Below are positions 1 to 6,429 of a DNA stretch of 9,036 nucleotides, piece by piece. This DNA is from Candidatus Poribacteria bacterium. Lineage in GTDB: Bacteria; Poribacteria; WGA-4E; B28-G17. The stretch covers positions 1 through 9,036 of the forward strand of contig QNBQ01000043.1 of assembly GCA_003645735.1 (NCBI GenBank), written 5' to 3'. The translations under genes and the position numbers were made by a program. Below the pieces are notes generated by a model, which saw only the letters and a program-made list of their open reading frames with translations, had not been told where the DNA came from and did no database searches. How positions within the stretch are numbered: the first letter of the stretch is position 1; every line of letters starts with the position of its first letter.

Positions 1-1
1 C

Positions 2-664
2 CTCTCGACGGTGCACAACGGGATAGAGATCGAGGCGTTCAACCTCGATCATCGGTCGATTCCGCCCGCCAACATCGACCCGCGGTTGAACGGATCGGAT
101 CTGATCGTGGGAAGCGTCGGGAGGCTTCATCCGGTGAAGGGATACGGGTATCTGCTGGAAGCGGTTCCGAAAGTCAAAGCCGCGGTCCCAAGGGTCAAGT
201 TCGTCATCGCGGGCGAGGGGGTGTTACGCCGCGAATTGGAGGAAAAGGCGGAAAGGCTGGGAATTGGAGGAACTGTGCTATTTCTAGGACATAGGGATGA
301 CATCCCCGAGGTGCTATCGTGTTTCGATATATTCGTCCTGCCCTCGCTCACCGAGGGGATATCGATCTCCATCTTAGAGGCGATGGCAGCTTCCAAACCT
401 GTGATCGCCACCGATGTGGGGGGTAACCCCGAGGTCGTGGAAGGCGGGACGACCGTGGGTCTTGTGAAGCCCGAAAACCCGGATGAGCTTGCCCGGGCCA
501 TCATAGCCTTGGCGGAAAACCCCACGATGAGGGATGCGCTGGGACGGGCGGGCCGTAAACGCGTAATGGAAAGGTTCTCGATGAAGGCTATGGTCTCAAA
601 ATATGAGGGCTTATACGACGATCTGATCTCAGAGACCCGGGGGAGGAAACGTTATGGCCGATGA
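2..664 (+). CDS. GT4 family glycosyltransferase, C-terminal part (5' end outside window)
   Basis: This is the C-terminal, nucleotide-sugar-binding half of a retaining GT-B glycosyltransferase of family GT4, which transfers a sugar from an NDP-sugar to a growing glycan at the cytoplasmic face. The frame is open to the window edge. The GTG at 11 is not a credible start, because the codons before it continue the usual GT4 linker (T-V-H-N-G-I-E). Visible motifs are NGIE just after the edge, the GSVGRLHPVKG strand-loop (about 113-145), the IAGEG strand (about 209-223), and the E-x7-E donor-site motif EGISISILE with glutamates at 353-355 and 377-379. This is followed by KPVIATDVGG and a C-terminal helix region. 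About 220 residues remain of a family usually 350-420 long. It ends in TGA and overlaps the next gene by 11 bases. Sugar specificity cannot be inferred. Confidence 0.93.
   Translation, partial: LSTVHNGIEIEAFNLDHRSIPPANIDPRLNGSDLIVGSVGRLHPVKGYGYLLEAVPKVKAAVPRVKFVIAGEGVLRRELEEKAERLGIGGTVLFLGHRDDIPEVLSCFDIFVLPSLTEGISISILEAMAASKPVIATDVGGNPEVVEGGTTVGLVKPENPDELARAIIALAENPTMRDALGRAGRKRVMERFSMKAMVSKYEGLYDDLISETRGRKRYGR
641..646 (+). promoter_or_regulatory. Shine-Dalgarno for the zinc-ribbon/methyltransferase fusion
   Basis: GGGAGG lies 7 bases before the ATG at 654, inside the 3' end of the preceding glycosyltransferase. It supports this start, and translation of the two overlapping genes is probably coupled. 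Confidence 0.7.
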
Positions 665-1643
665 GCTTCTCTACGTATGTCCCCGTTGCAGAGGTAGCTT
701 GCTCCTCGAAAAGGAAAACGTCATACGCTGCGTCAGCTGTTCCCTCGATTTCCCGATCCACAGCGGAATCCCGGATTTTAGGATTCAAAGGGATGATGAT
801 GAAGGCGAGACGGAGAGGGTCAAAAGGCTGCTTGATAGCTATCACCGGGCCTCTTTCCTGGAACTTGTTGAACTGAACTTGAACCCTCAAGCCCCCGATG
901 ATTTGAAGGAACTGGATGTGGAATATGAACGAAGGAACGTGGAGAGAGGACGCGAGAGGGCTTTCGTGATATCCAAGCTCGGGTTTCCGGTTGAAGGTGG
1001 AGAACTGTTTTTGGATCTGGGATGCGGCACAGGTGGGGCGTTGGCGGCTTTCTCCCCGTTTTTCTCCCGTGTGGTGGGAGTTGACATATCGCTGCCGGAT
1101 CTCATCCTCGCTAGGAAACTTCTCGATGAGCTTTCCATCGATAACGCCGTTTTGATCTGCGCCTCCGCCGAAGCCCTTCCGTTCCCCGATGATCTCTTCG
1201 ATCTGATAAACGCCACCGATGTCATAGAGCACATACGCGATCAAAAAGCTTTTCTGAGAGAGGGATACCGGGTGCTGCGGCCCGGCGGCGCTTTCTGCTT
1301 CAACTCCCCAAACAGGTTCAACGTATTCGGTCCGGAACCCCATGTCAATCTATGGTGGATCGGATTTCTGCCGCGCAAACTTATGAAAGGATACGTCAAA
1401 TTCCGTAAGGGGATTGAATACTCCGGGATCAAGCTGCTCTCCTACCGTGAGGTGAAGCGGATGGTGGATGAGGTAGCGGATAGCTACGAGATAAAAGGGG
1501 CGGTCATCGCCCCCTCATCTTGCCCTAACTCGCTCAAGCGGAGGATCGCCGGGAAGATCGGCCCGGCCGTTGAAATCGCCAACTTATTCCTGAAACCCCT
1601 GATCCCAGGATATCAAATCGCCGTGTTCAAAGAAGGAGGTTGA
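654..1643 (+). CDS. Zinc-ribbon (Trm112-like) + class I SAM-dependent methyltransferase fusion
   Basis: A 329-residue protein with two domains. Residues 1-40 form a Trm112-like zinc ribbon with two C-x2-C pairs (C9/C12 and C26/C29) and the typical ending HSGIPDF. After a linker with charged helices, residues about 115-225 carry the Rossmann methyltransferase core. Motif I is FLDLGCGTGG (119-128), the acidic residue ending strand 2 is in VVGVD (D144), the adenine-side motif is AEALPFPDDLFD (172-183), then DVIEHI (189-194) and the post-motif RVLRPGG (206-212). The C-terminal third varies, as is usual for the substrate-binding part. In this family the enzymes methylate small molecules, lipids or sugars; within this glycan operon, O-methylation of a sugar or lipid-linked glycan is the likeliest role (inference). 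The start has a good Shine-Dalgarno and overlaps the upstream gene by 11 bases. The next gene begins one base after its stop. Confidence 0.9.
   Translation: MADELLYVCPRCRGSLLLEKENVIRCVSCSLDFPIHSGIPDFRIQRDDDEGETERVKRLLDSYHRASFLELVELNLNPQAPDDLKELDVEYERRNVERGRERAFVISKLGFPVEGGELFLDLGCGTGGALAAFSPFFSRVVGVDISLPDLILARKLLDELSIDNAVLICASAEALPFPDDLFDLINATDVIEHIRDQKAFLREGYRVLRPGGAFCFNSPNRFNVFGPEPHVNLWWIGFLPRKLMKGYVKFRKGIEYSGIKLLSYREVKRMVDEVADSYEIKGAVIAPSSCPNSLKRRIAGKIGPAVEIANLFLKPLIPGYQIAVFKEGG
1634..1639 (+). promoter_or_regulatory. Strong Shine-Dalgarno deciding a GTG start
   Basis: AGGAGG, within the near-perfect anti-16S match AAGGAGGT, sits 5 bases before GTG 1645. It is embedded in the last codons of the preceding methyltransferase. 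This supports the GTG as the start of the deacetylase, consistent with the protein's homology-like region beginning right after it. Confidence 0.8.
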
Positions 1644-1644
1644 G

Positions 1645-2442
1645 GTGGCGGCCAAAAGGATCCCCATGCTGTTATACCATGTGATCGACGATCATCCAGA
1701 GAGGTATAGCGTCAAAGAGGGGCCGTATGTCCTGAGCGAGGAGGTGTTCCGGCTCCAGATGGAGCTTTTACACGCCGAAGGCTACAGGACGATCGGGATT
1801 GAGGAGTTTCTTCTCTTCAGGGAGGGGAGGATGAGGATCCCCGACAAACCCATCATCATCTCCTTCGACGACGGGCACGTCACAAACTACACCGCGGCCC
1901 ACCGGGTGCTCAGGCGTTACGGCTTTTCGGCCATTTTTTTCGTAACCGTCTCTCTCGTAGGAAAACCCGGATCGCTCGCCTGGGAACAGGTGGAGGCGAT
2001 GTTAAGCGAGGGAGAGGAGATAGGCTCTCACATGTTGACGCACCGTCCGCCGACCGAGCTGGGCGATGAGGAGCTGAGATATGAGCTTTCGGAGTCCAAG
2101 AGGATATTAGAGGATCGCCTGGGGGTGGAGATCAAGTTCCTCTCATCGCCCACCGGTTACTACAACAAGGCGGTGGAGCGGATAGCGAGGGAAGCGGGGT
2201 ATAAAGGGGCGTGCACCGGCAGGGTGGGATGGAACAACGCGGATACAGACCCGTTCGCGCTCAGAAGGATAGCTGTGAAGAGGTGGCATGGCTTGGAAGC
2301 CTTTAAATCGTTCGTCGAGCCAAGGCCCTTGACGCTGCTCCGTCATAGGGTGTGTCAGATGTTCAGAGGCTCGGCCAGGAGATGTTTGGGGGTTAAAGGA
2401 TACGAGCTTATCAGGAGCAGCCTGCTCCGTTTCATGGGGTGA
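1645..2442 (+). CDS. Polysaccharide deacetylase, NodB-homology (PgaB/IcaB-like motifs)
   Basis: A 265-residue NodB-type (carbohydrate esterase 4-like) protein, predicted to hydrolyse acetyl groups from a sugar polymer or oligosaccharide. It begins with the family's usual LLYHVI strand (9-14). Motif 1 is ISFDDGH (72-78), holding the catalytic base and metal aspartates. Motif 2 is GSHMLTH (127-133), with the two metal histidines spaced H-x3-H. A motif-3-like segment, LSSPTGYYN (166-174), is followed by the family pattern of a VERIAREAGYKGA helix, a glycine-rich strand and FALRRI. In motif 3 the canonical R-x-P-Y is S-S-P-T, so the usual arginine and tyrosine are absent. No signal peptide or membrane helix is visible, unlike secreted IcaB/PgaB-type enzymes, so it may act in the cytoplasm. 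It starts with GTG, one base after the previous stop, with a strong Shine-Dalgarno, and ends 4 bases before the next ATG. Confidence 0.9.
   Translation: MAAKRIPMLLYHVIDDHPERYSVKEGPYVLSEEVFRLQMELLHAEGYRTIGIEEFLLFREGRMRIPDKPIIISFDDGHVTNYTAAHRVLRRYGFSAIFFVTVSLVGKPGSLAWEQVEAMLSEGEEIGSHMLTHRPPTELGDEELRYELSESKRILEDRLGVEIKFLSSPTGYYNKAVERIAREAGYKGACTGRVGWNNADTDPFALRRIAVKRWHGLEAFKSFVEPRPLTLLRHRVCQMFRGSARRCLGVKGYELIRSSLLRFMG
2436..2442 (+). promoter_or_regulatory. Shine-Dalgarno for the GT2 gene, containing the upstream stop codon
   Basis: GGGGTGA, with its TGA also ending the deacetylase gene, lies 4 bases before ATG 2447. This arrangement suggests translational coupling. Confidence 0.5.
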
Positions 2443-2446
2443 AGCG

Positions 2447-3577
2447 ATGTGGGCGAGTGTCTGCTTCTGGATATCAATCTTAATGCTGATCTACACATAT
2501 CTCGGATATCCCCTCATCCTAGCTTTGATAGTCCTCTTCAAGAGCAATCCGGTGAAAAGGGGGGATTTCCAACCCTTCGTCTCCCTGATCGTCCCGGCTT
2601 ACAACGAAGAGGGGGTCATAGAGGAGAAGATAAAAAACAGCTTGAACATCGAATATCCGAGGGATAAGTTTGAGGTGATAATCGCATCGGACGGATCCAC
2701 TGACGGGACGAACGAGATCGCCAGGGGATACGCCTGTGCTGATGAGAGGGTGATCCTCCTCAAATTCCCGAGGAACAGGGGAAAGATCAGCGTGCTGAAC
2801 GATGCTGTCTCAAAGGCCAGGGGGGAGATCATCGTTTTCTCAGACGCCAGCAGCATGATCGATCCGAAGGCTGTGAGAAATCTGGTAAGCCATTTCAAGG
2901 ACGAGTCCGTCGGCTGTGTCAGCGGGGTATACAAAGTGCTCAAGCGTGATCTCTCCCCCATGGGTAAGCAGGAGGATCTCTACTGGAGGTATGAGACCTT
3001 CATCAAGAGGAAGGAAAGCCAAATAGGTTCCACAGTAGGCGCACACGGCTCGCTTTACGCGATCAGAAAGGAGCTGTATCCGTATCCGGATGGGGCTACG
3101 ATCAACGACGACTATATCATCCCCATGAGGGTGATCCGTCAGGGGTATAGGGTGAGCTATGAGCCGGAGGCCGTGGCCTTCGAGGAGGCTGAGCGAATGG
3201 AGGGTTTCGGCAGGAGGGCGAGGATCGGAGCCGGCAACTATCAACAGCTCAAGGAGTTGAAAGCTTTGATAAGGCCTCTCAAGGGCCTGCTGCTCTTCGA
3301 GTTCATATCCCATAAGCTGCTCAGGCTCTGTTCTCCTTTCTTCCTGATGATAGCTTTCGGAGCCAATCTGATCCTTTTCGGAACGGCGCCGATATACAGG
3401 CTGACGTTGAGCGCTCAGCTGTTGTTTTATCTGTCGGCTGTAGTCTTCCCGCTTCTCGGAAGGATCGGGGTCAAGGCGAAGTTCGCCATGATGCCTTTTT
3501 ACTTCATCCTCATAAACTCGGCCTCGCTCATGGGGCTATACAAGATCATGAGGGGAAAAGTTGTTTGGAAGGGATAG
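2447..3577 (+). CDS. Membrane-bound GT2 glycosyltransferase (cellulose/hyaluronan synthase-like)
   Basis: A 376-residue inverting GT-A glycosyltransferase of family 2 with membrane segments. An N-terminal hydrophobic helix (about 5-31) includes the YTYLGYP signature common in this subgroup. The catalytic domain follows: VSLIVPAYNEE (45-55), ASDGSTDGT (80-88) for nucleotide binding, and FSDASS (131-136), equivalent to the metal-binding DxD strand. GAHGSLYAIR (188-197) follows, then INDDYIIPMRV (209-219), where DD occupies the catalytic-base 'ED' position. RRARIGAGNYQQL (246-258) stands where processive synthases have QxxRW. About three C-terminal helices follow (about 291-312, 321-338 and 346-365), preceded by the FISHKLLR segment typical of the group. 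Without a full QxxRW it may add a single sugar rather than polymerise; this is inference. It ends in TAG, and a 22-base gap precedes the next ATG. Confidence 0.93.
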   Translation: MWASVCFWISILMLIYTYLGYPLILALIVLFKSNPVKRGDFQPFVSLIVPAYNEEGVIEEKIKNSLNIEYPRDKFEVIIASDGSTDGTNEIARGYACADERVILLKFPRNRGKISVLNDAVSKARGEIIVFSDASSMIDPKAVRNLVSHFKDESVGCVSGVYKVLKRDLSPMGKQEDLYWRYETFIKRKESQIGSTVGAHGSLYAIRKELYPYPDGATINDDYIIPMRVIRQGYRVSYEPEAVAFEEAERMEGFGRRARIGAGNYQQLKELKALIRPLKGLLLFEFISHKLLRLCSPFFLMIAFGANLILFGTAPIYRLTLSAQLLFYLSAVVFPLLGRIGVKAKFAMMPFYFILINSASLMGLYKIMRGKVVWKG

Positions 3578-3586
3578 CGGGGAAAG

Positions 3587-3594
3587 GGAGGTGA
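3587..3594 (+). promoter_or_regulatory. Shine-Dalgarno choosing ATG 3600 over an upstream TTG
   Basis: GGAGGTGA lies 5 bases before ATG 3600. An in-frame TTG at 3561 would extend the protein by 13 residues into the previous gene, but it has no comparable site and the extra residues look non-conserved. ATG 3600 is therefore preferred. Confidence 0.75.
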
Positions 3595-3599
3595 GATCA

Positions 3600-4265
3600 A
3601 TGGGAAACGATATGCTCAGGGTGAAAGGCTACTTTCATAAGACGGCGGAGGAGTTCGACTCGATATACACAGGCGATAAAAACAGGTTGGCCTGGTTTTT
3701 GGACAGGCTCTTGAGAAGGGATATGTTTGACCGATTCAACTTAGCGCTATCGGAATGCGGCGATGTCAGAGGGAAGAGGGTTTTGGACGTGGGCTGCGGC
3801 TCCGGCAGATACTCGGTGGCGCTGGCGGAGAGGGGAGCGGGCAAAGTTGTAGGCATCGATTTCGCCGAGAACATGATCGATCTATCGGAGCGGCTGGCGG
3901 CCGAGCAGGGGGTAGGGGATGTTTGTGAATTTATCTGCGATGATTTCCTGAGCTACGATTTCGAACTCGACTTCCACATCTCCCTTGCTATAGGCTTCTT
4001 CGATTATACCGAGAAACCCCTGCCATTCCTCAAGAAGATGAGAGACATCACCCTGGAGAAGGTGATAGCGACGTTTCCGCGTAAATGGACCTATAGGATG
4101 CCCATAAGGAAAGCTAGGTTAACCCTAAAGGGTTGTCCCGTATATTTCTACGCTGAGAGCGACATAGCCGATCTATTGGGGAAAGCTGGATTTAAGAGCT
4201 TTCACATGAGGAAGGTGGGGAAGATCTATCTCGTCGTAGCAAGACCTCGCGGAGGATATCTATGA
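3600..4265 (+). CDS. Class I SAM-dependent methyltransferase
   Basis: With the start at ATG 3600 the product has 221 residues. An N-terminal helical region (residues 1-58) precedes the Rossmann core. Motif I is VLDVGCGSGR (61-70), and the strand-2 acidic residue is in VVGIDFAENMI (83-93, D87). The motif FICDDFLSYD (111-120) marks the adenine-binding region, and ISLAIGFFDY (127-136) takes the place of motif IV. The C-terminal part has few recognisable motifs and ends in VVARPRGG. It resembles small-molecule methyltransferases; given the surrounding sugar enzymes, sugar O-methylation is a reasonable guess. Its stop overlaps the start of the small zinc-ribbon gene as ATGA, so the zinc-ribbon protein could partner with this enzyme instead of the one downstream. 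No zinc ribbon of its own is visible. Confidence 0.88.
   Translation: MGNDMLRVKGYFHKTAEEFDSIYTGDKNRLAWFLDRLLRRDMFDRFNLALSECGDVRGKRVLDVGCGSGRYSVALAERGAGKVVGIDFAENMIDLSERLAAEQGVGDVCEFICDDFLSYDFELDFHISLAIGFFDYTEKPLPFLKKMRDITLEKVIATFPRKWTYRMPIRKARLTLKGCPVYFYAESDIADLLGKAGFKSFHMRKVGKIYLVVARPRGGYL
4251..4255 (+). promoter_or_regulatory. Shine-Dalgarno for the small zinc-ribbon gene
   Basis: GGAGG lies 6 bases before ATG 4262, inside the 3' end of the methyltransferase gene. It is a strong site for the zinc-ribbon frame, in contrast to the lack of one before the methyltransferase frame at 4508. Confidence 0.7.
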
Positions 4266-4501
4266 AGGTCGAGCTGATAAAACACCTGAGGTGTCTAACC
4301 TGCGGCTCATCTAAGTTCGAGGTGAAGGGGAGGGAGATCGACCTTCGTGAGATAAGGGAGGGGATGCTCATCTGCACCGTGTGCGGCGACGAATACGGGA
4401 TAGAGGGCGGGATAGTCGATTTCATGAAAGGCACACCGTTGCCGGAGGAGGGTTTTGAAATCGAGGGATTAAGCGATAAGTGGCTTCTCTCCCTTCATTA
4501 G
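4262..4501 (+). CDS. Small Trm112-like zinc-ribbon protein, possibly the N-terminal part of a split methyltransferase
   Basis: A 79-residue protein with two zinc-binding pairs, C11/C14 (LRCLTCG) and C38/C41 (CTVCGDEYGIEGGIVDF). This matches the Trm112-like ribbon fold often fused to, or bound by, SAM methyltransferases. It starts at ATG in an ATGA overlap with the preceding methyltransferase and has a strong Shine-Dalgarno. It ends at TAG 4499-4501. The frame continues without a further stop into the next methyltransferase (ATG 4508). The joined product would be about 316 residues, close to the 329-residue zinc-ribbon/methyltransferase fusion encoded at 654. Residues 57-79 do not belong to the ribbon and look like the linker leading into a methyltransferase. 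It is therefore either a separate partner protein or the front half of a gene interrupted by a nonsense codon. Confidence 0.75.
   Translation: MKVELIKHLRCLTCGSSKFEVKGREIDLREIREGMLICTVCGDEYGIEGGIVDFMKGTPLPEEGFEIEGLSDKWLLSLH
4499..4501 (+). other. In-frame TAG (amber) codon between zinc-ribbon and methyltransferase reading frames
   Basis: The codons read CTT CAT TAG CCA AGG ATG GAC, all in one frame: positions 4262 and 4508 differ by a multiple of three. No Shine-Dalgarno lies at the proper distance before ATG 4508; the AAGG touching the ATG is too close. Several sense codons (for example TAT/TAC, CAG, TGG) differ from TAG by a single base. TAG also ends the genes finishing at 3577 and 7454, so it is an ordinary stop in this organism. 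Confidence 0.7.
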
Positions 4502-4507
4502 CCAAGG

Positions 4508-5212
4508 ATGGACGTTGAGACGAGCTTCGAATCTAAAAGGGGCGATAAAGCCGTGAACTTCTTCGATATGCTCTTCAGGATGGATCTCAAAGGCGGGGAG
4601 AGGGTTCTCGAGCTGGCAGCCGGAACCTGCTGGGCGACGAACATATTCGCTCAAATCGGGTGTTATTGTGTGGCCTGTGATGTGATCAGGAGGAAGTTCT
4701 ACGGGTTAAGCTCCGCCGATGTCTACATAGATAACGGCGCTTACTTCGAAAGGGTTCTCTGCGGATTCGGGGAGCTGCCGTTTGTGGATAATTCCTTCGA
4801 TATAGTTTTCATTCAAAGCGGCCTCCAATACGCCCCGGATCTAGCGGCGGCCACACGTGAGATCGCCAGGGTTCTAAAAGAAGGCGGGAAGCTTGTGCTC
4901 GTATATACGGGAACATACGGCCTGCTAAAGAGGAGGGATCCTTCGGAACCCGGTTTCACCTTGAGGGAATACCTCAGGCATATCAAACTCGCCGGGTTGA
5001 GGCCGAAGCTGATCTTCCCCGCTTTCATCATCAGACGGCTGGAGGAGCGCGATACGGACGATACACGGTTTCCACGGCTCGCCCGGGCCATCGCGTTGGC
5101 GTGGAACAAAATCCCGGGGTTTAAAGCTTTATCACTGAAGCTCGGCACCTATCCGATGACGCTCCTCTTCGGGGCGCCCATTAACTTGATAGCTCTGAAA
5201 GAGACGCCATGA
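4508..5212 (+). CDS. Class I SAM-dependent methyltransferase, possibly the C-terminal part of a split gene
   Basis: Up to 234 residues. Motif I is VLELAAGTCWA (33-43), with an unusual AAGTC in place of G-x-G. The strand-2 acidic residue is in VACDV (D58), the motif before strand 4 is LPFVDNSFDIVF (90-101), and the post-motif is ARVLKEGGKLVLV (120-132). Family members of this type methylate small metabolites, quinones, lipids or sugars; glycan methylation is inferred from context. The start is uncertain. ATG 4508 lies 6 bases after the TAG but has no Shine-Dalgarno, while an in-frame GTG at 4553 has an AAAGGGG about 10 bases upstream. If TAG 4499 is a mutation or a base-calling error, this is the catalytic part of one protein starting at 4262. 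The stop overlaps the next gene as ATGA. Confidence 0.85.
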   Translation: MDVETSFESKRGDKAVNFFDMLFRMDLKGGERVLELAAGTCWATNIFAQIGCYCVACDVIRRKFYGLSSADVYIDNGAYFERVLCGFGELPFVDNSFDIVFIQSGLQYAPDLAAATREIARVLKEGGKLVLVYTGTYGLLKRRDPSEPGFTLREYLRHIKLAGLRPKLIFPAFIIRRLEERDTDDTRFPRLARAIALAWNKIPGFKALSLKLGTYPMTLLFGAPINLIALKETP

Positions 5213-6429
5213 GGATCTGCAAGATCTTTCAAGGGGATTATCCGTGGGACGTCCGGGTGGAGAAGATAGCGAAAGCACTGGCCCGCTTCGGTCACGAAGT
5301 GCACCTCCTCTGCCGAAACACCAGGGGCGAGACATGCTATGAAGAGATCGATGGGTTCCACATCCATCGGCTGCCAGTGCTCACAAGCTCTGGGAAACTC
5401 AACGATCTCCTCAGCTACCCTTGGCCGCTGAACCCGTTCTGGATCATTTGGATCAGAAAGGCGGCCTTGCTGTGTAGGGCCGATGCGCTGTTAGTCCGTG
5501 ATCTCCCCTTGAGCCTGACGGCGGTCATCGTGGGAAGATCGGAAAAGCTCCCGGTCATATTGGATATGGCGGAGAACTACCCAGCAGCGATGGCCGATTG
5601 GAGGCGTTGGGAAAGAGGGTTTGAAAAGATGAGAAACTCCGTCGTGAGAAACATATGGGCGGCGAGGAGGATCGAGGATCTCGTCCTCAAAGCGGTGGAT
5701 CACGTGATCGTTGTAGCCGAGGAGTCCAGGGAGAGGTTGATTGAAAAAGGTCTTCCCTGCAGCAGGATATCGATCGTCGGGAATACGCCGGATCTCAGAT
5801 TTTTCTCCCCGGCGCGCTCTCCTGAGCCTGACCTAGCCGAGAGATTCGCCGGGAGGTTCGTGATCTCATACATAGGAGAGATATTGATGCACCGCGGATT
5901 GGACATAGCTGTGAAGGCCATGCCCCGTATTATCGAGGCGATACCGAACGCGTGCTTGTTGCTTGTGGGCGACGGCAAAAGGCGTGAGAGAGAACAGCTC
6001 AAAAGACTGGCCTCTGACCTGGGCGTGAGAGGACATGTAGTGTTCGAAGGGTGGGTGGAATTCGCCAGAGTTCCCGATTACATCAAGGTGAGCGATGTAT
6101 GCGTGGTTCCCCACAGGAAAACCGAGCATGTCAACACCACCTTGCCGAACAAGCTGTTCGATTACATGGCGTTGGGAAAGCCTGTAGTCGTGTCAGATGC
6201 CGCTCCTTTGAAGCGGATTGTGGAGCAGGAGGGGTGCGGCCTGAGCTTCGCTTCCGGCGACGCAGCGGAGTTCGCCCAAGCCGTTTTAAAGCTGAAATCG
6301 GAGGAGATCAGAAGGAAATTGGGAGGGCAGGGCATGAACGCTGTCATGAGGAGGTATAACTGGGAGGTGGATTCCAGGGTTTTAGCCGGGGTGTTCGAGG
6401 CCTTAGAAGGGCGGAGGATGAGGTCATGA
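5209..6429 (+). CDS. GT4-like GT-B glycosyltransferase (PNKLFDYM subgroup)
   Basis: A 406-residue GT-B glycosyltransferase. The N-terminal acceptor domain starts MRICKIFQGDYPWDVRVEK (1-19), with the D-x-R-x-x-K pattern common in this subgroup, then GHEVHLLCR. The domain link and donor domain carry VVAEESRERL (168-177), GNTPD (191-195), YIGEILMHRGLD (221-232) and LLVGDGKRRE (251-260). The donor site has PNKLFDYMALGKPVVVSD (313-330). At the E-x7-E position the first glutamate aligns with threonine and the second with aspartate. That is a subgroup feature I associate with WbuB/WcaI-like enzymes, not necessarily a defect. No signal peptide or clear membrane helix is seen; it probably works at the inner face of the membrane. 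Its start overlaps the methyltransferase stop (ATGA) with only a weak upstream purine run, which suggests translational coupling. It overlaps the next gene in the same way. Donor and acceptor are unknown. Confidence 0.92.
   Translation: MRICKIFQGDYPWDVRVEKIAKALARFGHEVHLLCRNTRGETCYEEIDGFHIHRLPVLTSSGKLNDLLSYPWPLNPFWIIWIRKAALLCRADALLVRDLPLSLTAVIVGRSEKLPVILDMAENYPAAMADWRRWERGFEKMRNSVVRNIWAARRIEDLVLKAVDHVIVVAEESRERLIEKGLPCSRISIVGNTPDLRFFSPARSPEPDLAERFAGRFVISYIGEILMHRGLDIAVKAMPRIIEAIPNACLLLVGDGKRREREQLKRLASDLGVRGHVVFEGWVEFARVPDYIKVSDVCVVPHRKTEHVNTTLPNKLFDYMALGKPVVVSDAAPLKRIVEQEGCGLSFASGDAAEFAQAVLKLKSEEIRRKLGGQGMNAVMRRYNWEVDSRVLAGVFEALEGRRMRS
6413..6417 (+). promoter_or_regulatory. Shine-Dalgarno for the tail-anchored deacetylase
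   Basis: GGAGG lies 8 bases before ATG 6426, within the end of the preceding glycosyltransferase gene. It supports this start in the ATGA overlap. Confidence 0.6.

Noticed and set aside
11..13. GTG as the true start of the first glycosyltransferase
   Set aside because: The codons before it continue the conserved GT4 linker in frame, and the N-terminal domain is missing, so the gene starts upstream of the window.
588..1343. Long open frame on the - strand (251 codons)
   Set aside because: It lies antisense to a methyltransferase with clear motifs, has no recognisable domain and no good ribosome-binding site. It is a by-product of codon bias on the + strand.
2840..3313. Open frame on the - strand (157 codons)
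   Set aside because: It is antisense to the catalytic core of the GT2 gene, and the translation shows no domain features.
3561..3599. TTG start extending the methyltransferase by 13 residues
   Set aside because: It overlaps the previous gene, has no suitable Shine-Dalgarno, and ATG 3600 has a strong one at the right distance.
4121..4134. Short inverted repeat AACCCT-AA-AGGGTT
   Set aside because: It has a six-base stem with a two-base loop, lies inside the methyltransferase coding region and has no following T-run, so it is neither a terminator nor a convincing operator.
4499..4501. Pyrrolysine at the in-frame TAG
   Set aside because: No pyl genes are visible, TAG serves as a normal stop for two other genes here, and pyrrolysine is not known in such enzymes. 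A nonsense change or real split is simpler.
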